From Sphingobium indicum BiD32 (GTDB taxonomy: Bacteria; Pseudomonadota; Alphaproteobacteria; Sphingomonadales; Sphingomonadaceae): a stretch of 64,000 nt of DNA. The translations under genes and the position numbers were made by a program. The stretch spans positions 1-64,000 of the forward strand of contig NZ_CAVK010000085.1 of assembly GCF_000382885.1 (NCBI RefSeq), read 5' to 3'. Shown one piece after another: positions 19,932 to 28,269 of this stretch (positions are counted from its first letter, which is position 1; the number at the start of each line of letters is the position of its first letter). The notes below the pieces were generated by a model, which was not told where the DNA came from, did no database searches, and saw only the letters and a list, made by a program, of their open reading frames with translations.

Positions 19932-20596
19932 TGCGGCCAGCTTTCAAGCAAGGGCAGCAGCGCATCGAAATGGTCAATGACGGCGTCTGCGGCGAGATCC
20001 TCGACCGGGCCATCGAGGAAGCCGAAGCTGACCGCAATGCTGGGGATGCCCGCATTGCGCGCCCCCGCTATGTCGTTGATCGTGTCGCCGATGAAAATCG
20101 CCCGGCCACCGCCTGCGCGTTCGATCATGGCGTGGATCGGTGTTGGATCGGGCTTGGCGATGCCCACCGTATCGCCGCCGATGATGCTGGCAAAGCGGGA
20201 CGTCAGGCCAAGCTGTTCGATCAGTGGGATGGTGAAACGTTCCGCCTTGTTGGTGCAGATGGCGAGCTTGACGCCTGCCGCCACCAGCGCGTCCATCGCT
20301 GCGATCAGGCCGGGATAGGGGACGGAATGGGCGCTGAGGTTCGCCTGATAATAGTCGAGCAGGATGGGCAGCAATTGCGCCAGTATCGCATCGTCATAGC
20401 CGCCTGACGCATCGAGCGCGCGTTGCAGCATGACCTTCGCGCCCTTGCCCACGAAAGGCTGGATCGCATCGACCGGGAAGGGCGGTCGGTCGATGGTAGC
20501 GATGGCGTGGTTGACCGCGGCGGCGAGGTCGGCGCTGGTGTCGATCAGCGTGCCGTCGAGGTCGAAACCAACAATATCGAAAGGAATTTTTGCCAT
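19928..20596 (-). CDS. gph: HAD-family phosphatase, phosphoglycolate phosphatase-like
   Basis: A 222-residue HAD hydrolase. Motif I FDLDGTLIDTS (residues 11-21) holds the nucleophile Asp, motif II is ICTNKA, motif III the Lys in GIAKPDP, and motif IV GDTINDIAGARNAG. A helical cap of the Gph type lies between motifs I and II. It likely removes 2-phosphoglycolate formed in DNA repair, though other small phosphates are possible. The start is the ATG at 20596, not the longer open frame. It is divergent from glmU with about 90 bases between starts. Confidence 0.87.
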   Translation of the reverse strand: MAKIPFDIVGFDLDGTLIDTSADLAAAVNHAIATIDRPPFPVDAIQPFVGKGAKVMLQRALDASGGYDDAILAQLLPILLDYYQANLSAHSVPYPGLIAAMDALVAAGVKLAICTNKAERFTIPLIEQLGLTSRFASIIGGDTVGIAKPDPTPIHAMIERAGGGRAIFIGDTINDIAGARNAGIPSIAVSFGFLDGPVEDLAADAVIDHFDALLPLLESWPQ

Positions 20597-20687
20597 GGCC
20601 GCGCCATGCCGCGAGCGCGGTGGCAAAGGCAAGCCAAACATGGCAGAGCCTTGGCGCATACACCCATTTATCAGGGACAGAGATATC

Positions 20688-22037
20688 GTGACCGCCAGCC
20701 GTCCTCTTGCTGTCATCATCCTTGCCGCCGGGCAGGGTACGCGCATGAAATCGTCGCTGCACAAGGTGCTGCACCCGGTTGCGGGGCGGCCGATGCTGCT
20801 GCACCTGCTGGCGAGCGTTTCCGCGCTGGAGCCGGAGCGGCAGGTGGTCGTGGTGGGCGCGGGGCGTGAGCAGGTCGAAGCGGCGGTGGCGGGCACCGGC
20901 GTGGGTGTAGCGGTGCAGGACAAGCAGCTTGGCACCGGCCATGCGGTTGCCCAGGCGCATGATGCGCTGGCGGGGTTCGCGGGCGATGTGCTGATCCTCT
21001 ATGGCGACGTGCCGCTGGTGAGTGGAGCGACGATGCGGGCGATGCTCGACCGGCTGAACCGGGGGGATGATCCGCGCGCGGTGGTGCTGGGTTTCCGTCC
21101 CGATGACGCGGCGGCCTATGGCCGGATCATCGCCGACGGGCAGGGGATCATCGAGAAGATGGTCGAATATAAGGATGCGAGCGAGGCCGAGCGGGCGGTG
21201 ACGCTGTGCAATAGCGGGTTGATGGCGGTGCGATCGACCGACCTGTTCGTGCTGCTCGACCAGATCGGCAACGACAATGCAGCGGGCGAATTTTATCTGC
21301 CCGACATCATCATGCTGCCGGGGGCGCCGAGTGCGGTTATCGAGACGGACGCATGGGAAGTGGCGGGGGTGAACAGCCGGGTCGAACTGGCGGGCGTGGA
21401 AGCGATGTGGCAGGCGCGCCGCCGGGTCGAGGCGATGCGCGAGGGCGTGACTTTGGTCGCGCCGGAGACGGTGTTCTTTGCCCATGACACGGTGCTGGGC
21501 CGCGATGTCGTGGTGGAGCCGAACGTCGTGTTCGGGCCGGGCGTATGCGTCGCGGACGATGTGGTCATCCACGCCTTTTCGCATCTGGAAGGGGCCAGCG
21601 TTGAAAGCGGCGCGGCGATCGGTCCCTATGCGCGGCTGCGGCCCGGTGCGCAGGTCGGCGTCAAGGCCAAGGTCGGCAATTTCGTCGAGATCAAGGAGGC
21701 GGTGCTGGGCGAAGGGGCCAAGGTCAACCACCTGTCCTATGTCGGCGATGCCAGCGTGGGTGCGGGGGCCAATATCGGCGCGGGGACGATCACCTGCAAT
21801 TATGACGGCTATTTCAAATATCGCACCGAGATTGGCGCGGGGGCGTTTGTCGGATCGAACAGCGCACTGGTCGCACCGGTGTCGATTGGCGAAGGCGCGA
21901 TCGTAGCGGCGGGAAGCGTGGTGACGCGATCGGTCGAGGCGGATGCGCTGTGCCTGGTACGGCCGGCGCAGGAGAGCAAGCCGGGCTGGGCCAAGCGGTT
22001 TCGGGCGCGGATGACGGCGCGGAAAGCGGCGAAGTGA
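20688..22037 (+). CDS. glmU: Bifunctional GlmU (GlcN-1-P acetyltransferase / UDP-GlcNAc pyrophosphorylase)
   Basis: About 449 residues from the GTG at 20688, which gives the usual short N-terminus; an ATG at 20640 would add 16 residues. The N-terminal uridyltransferase has LAAGQGTRMKSSLHKVLHP and GTGHAVAQA; the C-terminal left-handed beta-helix has hexapeptide turns and the acetyltransferase site in VNHLSYVGDASVGAGANIGA and TCNYDG. It makes UDP-GlcNAc for peptidoglycan and lipid A. Its substrate supplier glmS lies 1.7 kb downstream. Confidence 0.96.
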   Translation: MTASRPLAVIILAAGQGTRMKSSLHKVLHPVAGRPMLLHLLASVSALEPERQVVVVGAGREQVEAAVAGTGVGVAVQDKQLGTGHAVAQAHDALAGFAGDVLILYGDVPLVSGATMRAMLDRLNRGDDPRAVVLGFRPDDAAAYGRIIADGQGIIEKMVEYKDASEAERAVTLCNSGLMAVRSTDLFVLLDQIGNDNAAGEFYLPDIIMLPGAPSAVIETDAWEVAGVNSRVELAGVEAMWQARRRVEAMREGVTLVAPETVFFAHDTVLGRDVVVEPNVVFGPGVCVADDVVIHAFSHLEGASVESGAAIGPYARLRPGAQVGVKAKVGNFVEIKEAVLGEGAKVNHLSYVGDASVGAGANIGAGTITCNYDGYFKYRTEIGAGAFVGSNSALVAPVSIGEGAIVAAGSVVTRSVEADALCLVRPAQESKPGWAKRFRARMTARKAAK

Positions 22038-22092
22038 GAGAAGGCGACGTGCCCCCGCGCAGGCGGGAGCCTGGTTCGGTGTGTGGTGCGCG

Positions 22093-22992
22093 ATGAGGCT
22101 GGTCCGGCGGTATCCCTGGCGGGCGGGACTGATTGGTGCGCTGTTAGTGATGCTGGCCCTTGCGGGCTGGCTGATCCGCAACGCCAGCGCCATGCCGGTG
22201 GTGCGGCGGATGGAGATTGCGCTGCCTTTCCCGGCGGATGCGCCGCGTGAGCCGGTCACGGTTGCGCTGCTGACCGACACGCATTTGTCCGGGCCGGACA
22301 ATAGCCCGGCGCGGATGGCGCGGATCGTGGCGCAGATCAATGCGCTGAAGCCTGACCTCATCCTGCTGGGTGGCGACTATATTGGCGATGCCAAGGGTGG
22401 GGCGACCTATGACGCCCTGGCAAGCATCGCGCCCTTTGCCGGGTTGCGTGCGCGGCTGGGCGTGGTGGCGGTGCTGGGCAATCATGACAGTAGGAGCAGC
22501 AAGAACCTTGTCGCGCTGAATGGCCCGGCCTGGACGGCGGCGTTTGCGCGCCTGGGCATCACCCTGTTGCAGGATGATGTGGTGCGGCGCGGGCCGCTCG
22601 CGATCGGCGGGTTGCAGGATATTTATACGCGCAGGCTCGACCTGCCCGATACGCTGGCGGCGATGGCGCGATTAGGCGGTGCGCCGCTGATCCTGTCGCA
22701 TGGGCCGGACGTATTTCCCGCTCTGCCGGACGCGCCGTCGCTGACGCTGGTGGGGCATAGCCATTGCGGGCAGGTGGCGCTGCCCTTTGTGGGAATCGTC
22801 TATGTGCCGTCGAAATATGGCACGCGCTACGGCTGTGGGCTTTATCGCGACGGGGCCAAGACCATGATTGTCGCAGCCGGGGTTGGCACTAGCGGATTGC
22901 CGATTCGGATGCTGGCACCGCCCGATATCTGGCTGGTGAGGATAAAGCCGACACTGAGCCGGACATATGTGCGCGAATCGAACATGCCTTGA
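22093..22992 (+). CDS. Membrane-anchored metallophosphoesterase (YaeI/YkuE-like)
   Basis: About 299 residues. An N-terminal hydrophobic anchor (residues about 10-28) is followed by a calcineurin-like domain: metal motifs LLTDTHLSG, LLGGDYIGD, VLGNHDSR, LSHGPDVF and GHSHCGQV. Relatives hydrolyse UDP-2,3-diacylglucosamine-like or phospholipid substrates at the membrane. The start is the ATG at 22093; a GTG at 22081 is also in frame. The stop lies 33 bases before the toxin-antitoxin module. Confidence 0.88.
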   Translation: MRLVRRYPWRAGLIGALLVMLALAGWLIRNASAMPVVRRMEIALPFPADAPREPVTVALLTDTHLSGPDNSPARMARIVAQINALKPDLILLGGDYIGDAKGGATYDALASIAPFAGLRARLGVVAVLGNHDSRSSKNLVALNGPAWTAAFARLGITLLQDDVVRRGPLAIGGLQDIYTRRLDLPDTLAAMARLGGAPLILSHGPDVFPALPDAPSLTLVGHSHCGQVALPFVGIVYVPSKYGTRYGCGLYRDGAKTMIVAAGVGTSGLPIRMLAPPDIWLVRIKPTLSRTYVRESNMP

Positions 22993-23015
22993 CTTGATAT
23001 CATGATATGATATCA
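22989..23015 (+). promoter_or_regulatory. Promoter/operator of the VapBC-like module
   Basis: Two copies of the palindrome TGATATCA (22995-23002 and 23008-23015) have centres 13 bases apart, directly behind a TTGACT box (22989-22994) and 11 bases before the antitoxin ATG. Toxin-antitoxin operons are normally repressed by the antitoxin bound to paired palindromes over the promoter; the layout here fits that. Confidence 0.65.
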
Positions 23016-23025
23016 GAATATCATC

Positions 23026-23385
23026 ATGCGTTTTCTGGCTGACATTCCCGACGATGACGTCAAATGGCTTGACCAGCTTGCCCGTGAACAGGGCAAGTCG
23101 CGGGCGGCTGTATTGCGGGAAGCGGTGTCGGCCTATCGTCCGCAAACGTCGAAGGATTCGCTGGAGAGGGGCTTTGGCGCGTGGGCGCGGCATGGCGTGT
23201 CGGTCGATCGCCAAGAATATGATCGTGCGCGGCGGGCGGAATGGACCCGGCCGTGGGACGATGATTATGACGAAGTCCGCGCCGCATCCCCTGAATATTT
23301 CACGGAAGAGGATGACAAGGAGCGGGCGCATTATCTGGCGCTGGCGAAAAAGGCCGCCGAGACGCACCAAAAGAATCGCCCATGA
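23026..23385 (+). CDS. Antitoxin-like ribbon-helix-helix protein
   Basis: A 119-residue acidic protein. The N-terminal 40 residues (MRFLADIPDDDVKWLDQLAR, then GKSRAAVLREAV) form a CopG/Arc-type ribbon-helix-helix DNA-binding unit; the charged C-terminal part would wrap the toxin. Its stop overlaps the ATG of a PIN-domain gene by ATGA, the classical order antitoxin then toxin. It is preceded by paired palindromes, which supports autoregulation. Confidence 0.8.
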   Translation: MRFLADIPDDDVKWLDQLAREQGKSRAAVLREAVSAYRPQTSKDSLERGFGAWARHGVSVDRQEYDRARRAEWTRPWDDDYDEVRAASPEYFTEEDDKERAHYLALAKKAAETHQKNRP

Positions 23386-23762
23386 GCGGTTACAGCCTGG
23401 ACGCCAATATCATCATCGACGCCCTTTTGAATCATGAACCGGCACATCGCGAAATTTCCCGCATAGCCGGCAGCGGCGCGCGCATGTGGATCAGCCGCAT
23501 GGCGTGGATCGAGATATTGTCCAAAGGCAATGAATCGGCCGTGCGCGAGGTGCTGATGTTTCTGGGGCAGTTCGGCCTGGACGAAATCGATGACGAGATA
23601 TCGCATCGGGCGGCTGCGCTTCGCCGTGAACGAGCGAGGCTGAAGTCGCCCGACGCGATTATATTGGCGACAGCACAATTGCGCGGCCGCATTCTCGTGA
23701 CACGCAATACTAAGGATTTTCCGGCAGAGATGCCGGGCATCCGCGTTCCTTATCAAATCTGA
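23382..23762 (+). CDS. VapC-like PIN-domain ribonuclease toxin
   Basis: A 126-residue PIN-domain protein. The acidic quartet can be placed as Asp7 (SLDANIIID), Glu44 (WIEIL), Asp91 (SPDAIILATA) and Asp112 (TRNTKDF). Such toxins cut tRNA or rRNA when the antitoxin is lost. All four residues are present, so the toxin looks active. It lies 17 bases upstream of glmS, so read-through into glmS is possible. Confidence 0.88.
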   Translation: MSGYSLDANIIIDALLNHEPAHREISRIAGSGARMWISRMAWIEILSKGNESAVREVLMFLGQFGLDEIDDEISHRAAALRRERARLKSPDAIILATAQLRGRILVTRNTKDFPAEMPGIRVPYQI

Positions 23763-23778
23763 AAGGCTCCCCCGGCAC

Positions 23779-25602
23779 ATGTGCGGCATCATTGGCATCA
23801 TCAGCAATAGCGACGTGGCGGAGCGGCTGGTCGATGGTCTCAAGCGGCTGGAATATCGCGGCTATGACAGCGCGGGGGTCGCGACGGTCCATGACGGCGC
23901 GATCGAGCGCCGACGGGCAGAGGGGAAGCTCGCCAATCTGGTGAGTGAATTGCGCGACGAGCCGCTGCCCGGCACCACCGGCATCGCCCATACACGCTGG
24001 GCGACGCACGGAGCGCCGACGACCAGCAACGCGCACCCCCATGCGACGCGCGAAGTGGCGCTGGTCCACAATGGCATTATCGAGAATTTCAAGCCGCTGC
24101 GCGCCGAATTGATGGCGCGGGGGCGCATCTTCGACAGCCAGACCGATACCGAGGTGGTCGCCCATCTGGTGAGCGAGCTGGTGGAGCAGGGGGCGTCGCC
24201 CAAGGAGGCGGTGGCACAGGTGCTGCCGCGCCTGCACGGGGCGTTTGCGCTGGCGATATTGTTCCGCAGCCATCCCGACATGCTGATCGGCGCGCGGCTG
24301 GGGTCGCCGCTGGTGGTGGGCTATGGCGATGGGGAGACCTATCTGGGGTCGGATGCTTTGGCTTTGGCACCGCTGACGCAGAAGATCGCCTATCTGGAAG
24401 AGGGTGACTGGGTCGTCATCACCAAAGATGGCGCGGAGATTTTCGACAAGGATAATGTGCCGGTCGAGCGGCCGGTGACCCTGTCCGGCGTGTCGGGGGC
24501 GATGATCGACAAGGGCAATCATCGCCACTTCATGCAGAAAGAGATTTACGAGCAGCCGGTCGTCGTCGCCCAGACGCTGCGCGCCTATCTGCGCCGGATG
24601 GAGAATGAGGTCGCCATGCCGGACATGGATTTCGATCTGGGCGCAGTGAAGCGCATCACCATCGTGGCCTGCGGCACCAGCTTCTATGCCGGGATGGTCG
24701 CCAAATATTGGTTCGAGAAATTCGCGCGCGTGCCGGTCGACATCGATGTGGCGAGCGAGTTCCGCTATCGCGACCCGGTGCTGGAAAAGGGCGGATTGGC
24801 GCTGTTCATCAGCCAGTCGGGTGAGACGGCGGACACGCTGGCGGCGCTGCGCCATGCCAGGGCGGCGGACCAGATCATCGCGGTGGTGGTCAATGTACCG
24901 ACCAGTTCGATGGCGCGGGAGGCCGACCTGTTGCTGCCGACCCATGCCGGGCCGGAAATCGGCGTGGCGTCGACCAAGGCCTTTACCTGCCAGCTGGCGG
25001 TGCTGGCCGCGCTGGCCGCCAATCTGGCGCGGGCCAAGGGGCTGCTGACCCCGGAGGAGGAAGCCGAGATCGTCTGGCACCTGTCCGAAGGGCCCGCCGC
25101 GATGAACGAGGCGCTGGGCCATGACGGCGATATCGAGGCGATGGCGCATCTGATCGCGCCGGCGCGCGATGTGCTGTATCTGGGGCGCGGGCCGGACTAT
25201 CCGATGGCGCTGGAAGGGGCGCTGAAACTCAAGGAAATCAGCTATATCCATGCCGAGGGCTATGCCGCGGGCGAGATGAAGCATGGCCCGATCGCCCTGA
25301 TCGACGAGGCGGTGCCGGTGATCGTGATCGCGCCGTCAGGCCCGCTGTTCGAGAAAACCGTGAGCAATATGCAGGAAGTGCAGGCGCGCGGCGGCAAGGT
25401 GGTGCTGATTTCCGATGCGGAAGGCATCGCACTGGCGGGCGAGGGCTGCATGGCGACAATCGAGATGCCCAAGGTGCATCCGCTGATCGCACCTCTGGTC
25501 TATGCGGTGCCGGTGCAATTGCTGGCCTATCATGTCGCGGTGGCCAAGGGGACTGATGTGGACCAGCCACGGAATTTGGCGAAGAGTGTGACGGTGGAGT
25601 AG
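23779..25602 (+). CDS. glmS: Glucosamine-6-phosphate synthase
   Basis: A 607-residue enzyme that makes GlcN-6-P from fructose-6-P and glutamine, the first step toward UDP-GlcNAc. The glutaminase domain starts MCGIIGI with the N-terminal nucleophile Cys (after Met removal) and has THGAPTTSNAHPH; two SIS sugar-isomerase domains follow (first with ACGTSFYAG and SQSGETADT, second with AEGYAAGEMKHGP), ending in the conserved AKSVTVE. It lies between two toxin-antitoxin pairs. Confidence 0.97.
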   Translation: MCGIIGIISNSDVAERLVDGLKRLEYRGYDSAGVATVHDGAIERRRAEGKLANLVSELRDEPLPGTTGIAHTRWATHGAPTTSNAHPHATREVALVHNGIIENFKPLRAELMARGRIFDSQTDTEVVAHLVSELVEQGASPKEAVAQVLPRLHGAFALAILFRSHPDMLIGARLGSPLVVGYGDGETYLGSDALALAPLTQKIAYLEEGDWVVITKDGAEIFDKDNVPVERPVTLSGVSGAMIDKGNHRHFMQKEIYEQPVVVAQTLRAYLRRMENEVAMPDMDFDLGAVKRITIVACGTSFYAGMVAKYWFEKFARVPVDIDVASEFRYRDPVLEKGGLALFISQSGETADTLAALRHARAADQIIAVVVNVPTSSMAREADLLLPTHAGPEIGVASTKAFTCQLAVLAALAANLARAKGLLTPEEEAEIVWHLSEGPAAMNEALGHDGDIEAMAHLIAPARDVLYLGRGPDYPMALEGALKLKEISYIHAEGYAAGEMKHGPIALIDEAVPVIVIAPSGPLFEKTVSNMQEVQARGGKVVLISDAEGIALAGEGCMATIEMPKVHPLIAPLVYAVPVQLLAYHVAVAKGTDVDQPRNLAKSVTVE

Positions 25603-25623
25603 TGGGGAGGGTTATTGCTATCT

Positions 25624-25641
25624 GACACCATATACGGTATC
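25624..25641 (+). promoter_or_regulatory. Imperfect palindrome before the HicAB-like module
   Basis: GACACCATATACGGTATC is an 18-base imperfect palindrome (14 of 18 positions symmetric) ending 8 bases before the toxin ATG and 22 bases behind the glmS stop. A HicB-type antitoxin with a ribbon-helix-helix domain could bind here. Confidence 0.5.
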
Positions 25642-25649
25642 ATATCTGC

Positions 25650-25898
25650 ATGACCAAGGCGGATAAGCTGCTGAACCGGATGTCGCATAATCCCGCAGGG
25701 GATTGGACAATATCGGATATCCAGACGCTGTGCGCGCAACTGGGTTGGGCTTGCCTGCCGCCGACAGGGGGCGGGTCGCACTGGAAAGTGGCGGTGCCGG
25801 GCAGTGATACAATCCTGACCATTCCGGCCAAGCGCCCGATCAAGCCGGTCTATGTGCGTAAACTGATGGCATTTGTGAAGGACAGCAAGCATGGCTAA
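25650..25898 (+). CDS. HicA-like mRNA interferase toxin
   Basis: An 82-residue small basic protein of the double-stranded-RNA-binding fold used by HicA. The catalytic histidine region is GGGSHWKVAVPG (His44), followed by the typical ILTIPAKRPIKPVYVRKLM. The stop overlaps the HicB-like gene by 8 bases. Longer at the N-terminus than the shortest HicA proteins. The order toxin then antitoxin is normal for hicAB. Confidence 0.82.
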   Translation: MTKADKLLNRMSHNPAGDWTISDIQTLCAQLGWACLPPTGGGSHWKVAVPGSDTILTIPAKRPIKPVYVRKLMAFVKDSKHG

Positions 25899-26241
25899 AA
25901 CAAAGGCGCGACAGGCCGATTATGCGATCATGGTCGAGCCATTGTCGGATGCGGATGGCGGCGGCTGGCTGGCGACCGTTCCCGCGCTGCCCGGCTGCAT
26001 GGGCGATGGCGATACGCCGGAGGCGGCGTTGGTCGATGCGGCGGCGGCGATCACCGAATGGCACGATGCCGCGAAGGCATTGGGGCGCGAGGTTCCTGGT
26101 CCTGGCGCGCTCGGCCAGTGGCGGCAGCGCGTGCCACGGTCTCTGCATGAAAAGCTGAAATTCGTGGCTGCGCGGGAGGGCGTGTCGCTTAACGCCTATG
26201 TCGCCAATGTGCTGGCCGAGAGTATCGGGCGGGCGGGGTAA
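25891..26241 (+). CDS. HicB-like antitoxin with ribbon-helix-helix domain
   Basis: A 116-residue protein. The N-terminal HicB fold has the motif GGGWLATVPALPGCMGDGDT then PEAALVDAAAAI; the C-terminal 38 residues (RVPRSLHEKLKFVAAREGVS, then LNAYVANVLAESI) form a ribbon-helix-helix DNA-binding unit. It would mask the toxin and repress the operon. Confidence 0.87.
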   Translation: MAKTKARQADYAIMVEPLSDADGGGWLATVPALPGCMGDGDTPEAALVDAAAAITEWHDAAKALGREVPGPGALGQWRQRVPRSLHEKLKFVAAREGVSLNAYVANVLAESIGRAG

Positions 26242-26323
26242 GCTGTGGCAGCCTTATACCAGATTGCGGTGATTACGACTGAACATACCGTAAGTCCCCA
26301 CCAATGCGTGCTGGTATTGCTGG

Positions 26324-26680
26324 CTATTTGGCTGCGGGCGGTTCTGCGATAAATCCGACTTTCTTAAAACCGGCCCGTTGCGCGGTATAGATCATATGGC
26401 CGATACATCGGTACGGAATATCCATGCCACCCACGATGGAGAGAACTCGCCCCTTCTTAACGAGCGGCTTGAGCGTCGCGAGTAGAGCGTCATCCTGCTT
26501 TGGCATCAAGAATGATTGATCGCCAACGTTGACACGGCAGATGTCGGGCACTTCAAAAGTGATCGTCAATTGAACGACATCTCTTGACTCGGCTCCGGTA
26601 GACGCGCGCCCGATGACTGTCATTGGCAACAGCGCGGCGATGCAGAAAATTGCGGAAATGGCAGATTTACGGAAGCGCAT
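26324..26680 (-). CDS. Exported protein with an ExbD/TolR-like domain
   Basis: A 118-residue protein with an N-terminal signal peptide (hydrophobic core AISAIFCIAALLPMTVI). The mature part ends with IPYRCIGHMIYTAQRAGFKK and VGFIAEPP, the pattern of the periplasmic domain of ExbD/TolR (second strand and helix before IGLVT-like). It has no N-terminal TolR-type Asp-containing membrane helix and no ExbB/TonB partner nearby, so it is not a functional transport subunit in the usual sense. It stands alone between the HicAB-like pair and a broken nitrilase gene. Confidence 0.6.
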   Translation of the reverse strand: MRFRKSAISAIFCIAALLPMTVIGRASTGAESRDVVQLTITFEVPDICRVNVGDQSFLMPKQDDALLATLKPLVKKGRVLSIVGGMDIPYRCIGHMIYTAQRAGFKKVGFIAEPPAAK

Positions 26681-26751
26681 TTTGCCCTTCTAATGTCAGC
26701 TATATGAGCAATCAACGTTGGGCGCTGTGGTTTGCGATCTGCACAAGCCCA

Positions 26752-27345
26752 TCACCCACCACCCGGCGAATTATGCCCGCCTGCCGGGACCGGCCCGCCG
26801 CTCTGGGCGTGGGCGTGATCGGGGTTGTTGTCCCATTCGATATGATAGAGATCTAAACGGCGGTCGCGCAGGTTGCGGACGGTGCCTTCGGCGCGTGCCC
26901 AGCTGAGGTCGGCGAGGTTGACGTCGGCCATGGTCAGGGTTTCGACATTCTCACTGGATTCGGCTGCGATGCCATCGCGCGCGAAGGGCAGGTCGCAGGG
27001 GGTCAGGATGGCGCTCTGGGCATATTGGATGTCCATATTATCGACGTTGGGCAGGTTGCCGACATTGCCCGACATGACGACATAGCATTGATTCTCGATC
27101 GCGCGGGCCTGCGCGCAGTAGCGCACGCGCATATAGCCGGAGCGGGAGTCGGTGCAGAAGGGGACGAAGATGATGCGCGCGCCCTGATCGACCAGGCGGC
27201 GGGCGAGTTCGGGAAATTCGCTGTCGTAACAGATCAGCACGCCGATCGGCCCGCAGTCCGTCTGGATCACGTCGAGTGAATCCCTGCCCTTGATATTCCA
27301 CCAAAAGGCTTCGTTGGGGGTGGGGTGGATCGTAGCGTTCGGGTC
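26752..27345 (-). pseudogene. Carbon-nitrogen hydrolase, 5'-truncated
   Basis: The open frame gives 198 residues that match the C-terminal two thirds of a nitrilase-superfamily domain: IHPTPNEAFWWNIKG, then GVLICYDSEFPEL with the nucleophile Cys, and RARAIENQCYVV-like and GNVGNLP segments. The catalytic Glu and Lys regions, which precede IHPTPNE, are missing: coding similarity stops there and a TGA (27346-27348) follows. In many sphingomonads this domain is fused behind a GNAT domain in one long protein, so perhaps half or more is gone. No start codon fits the full fragment (first ATG-like start near 27270). It is best called a remnant left by insertion or deletion of the neighbouring AT-rich pair. 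Confidence 0.72.
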
Positions 27346-28227
27346 TCAACTGTTAGCCGACCGCAGCTTGTCGCGGATATCTGCGCGGGAGAAGGATCCA
27401 GCGAATATTGGCTTCTCCGCTTCACCGTTTGTATAGTTGGTAGTAGCACCGTTAGCCCTCAAGCCGAGCATACGGCACATTTTTTCGCCTTCTTTCGTGT
27501 AAGCGACTGCCAAGATCGTGAGGCGCTTTTCTTCATTTGCGTAGAAGGTGTCGTGAATGTGCCAGAGGGTGGCGTTAGCCAGTTTGGGAAACAGTTGGTC
27601 AGGCAAGCAACGATATTGCTCCCGAATCCCCAGTGCTAAGATCACGAGATAGCGTGCCTGGCTGTTTTCCGATTCCCGTAGAAGTTGATCGAGCGGTATG
27701 CTGTCGTCGGCGACTTTGCCCCATTCGATATCTCTGCCAGTCTTGGCCCGGACCGGCCACATTGCCACCCATCCTGCGATCGTATCCGTCGATTTTTCAA
27801 TAATGCCGACGAGCCGACGATTGTTGATCTTCTGTGCTTCGAGCGCAACTTCCAAGCTGGGGGTGACATCCGAGAACAGTTCTGCCACGGCGGTGGTATT
27901 GAGTTCTTGACTGTCAGCATATGTGTCCAGCACGCGGCACGCAAATCTGCTGGGTGGGATCGACAACTCCATCGGTGCGACCTTTGTCGTCGACCAGAGA
28001 AAATGGAGCGCCCAAAATATTAGGCAAACGGTGATCAGCGAAGCCGCAATAATGCCAGTGCCACGAAAATAGGGAACGGCTCGATTGTCGAGTGACAACA
28101 TCTGTTGGAGGCCGGAGATCAAGCCGATAAGGGTACACAGTAACCCGACGGCAAATAGGAGGCGTGTTCTAGCCGACCGCTCGATCGCGCCCCTGATGCG
28201 AGCCTTAAAAAGCAGGAGTTTTGGCAA
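27346..28227 (-). CDS. Unknown membrane protein with a possible degenerate GNAT-like domain
   Basis: A 293-residue protein. It starts with TTG at 28227, supported by GGAGAGAG about 8 bases before. Two membrane helices lie at residues about 22-42 and 57-79. The cytoplasmic part from about 95 to 255 alternates strands and helices (AGWVAMWPV, YLVILALGIREQ, TILAVAYTKEGE, KMCRMLGL) in a way that recalls GNAT acetyltransferases, but the acetyl-CoA loop RxxGxG is not there, so this is a loose resemblance. It is the second gene of an AT-rich pair (42 bases after the first) and its stop codon falls exactly at the nitrilase break. Confidence 0.68.
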   Translation of the reverse strand: MPKLLLFKARIRGAIERSARTRLLFAVGLLCTLIGLISGLQQMLSLDNRAVPYFRGTGIIAASLITVCLIFWALHFLWSTTKVAPMELSIPPSRFACRVLDTYADSQELNTTAVAELFSDVTPSLEVALEAQKINNRRLVGIIEKSTDTIAGWVAMWPVRAKTGRDIEWGKVADDSIPLDQLLRESENSQARYLVILALGIREQYRCLPDQLFPKLANATLWHIHDTFYANEEKRLTILAVAYTKEGEKMCRMLGLRANGATTNYTNGEAEKPIFAGSFSRADIRDKLRSANS

Positions 28228-28269
28228 ATCACTCTCTCCGGGACATGAAGACTTTTTCGTTGCCGTCGA

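Noticed and set aside
20597-22361. Minus-strand frame opposite glmU, continuing from the phosphatase
   Set aside because: It is a shadow of the glmU beta-helix repeats; the phosphatase start at 20596 is supported by its motif I position.
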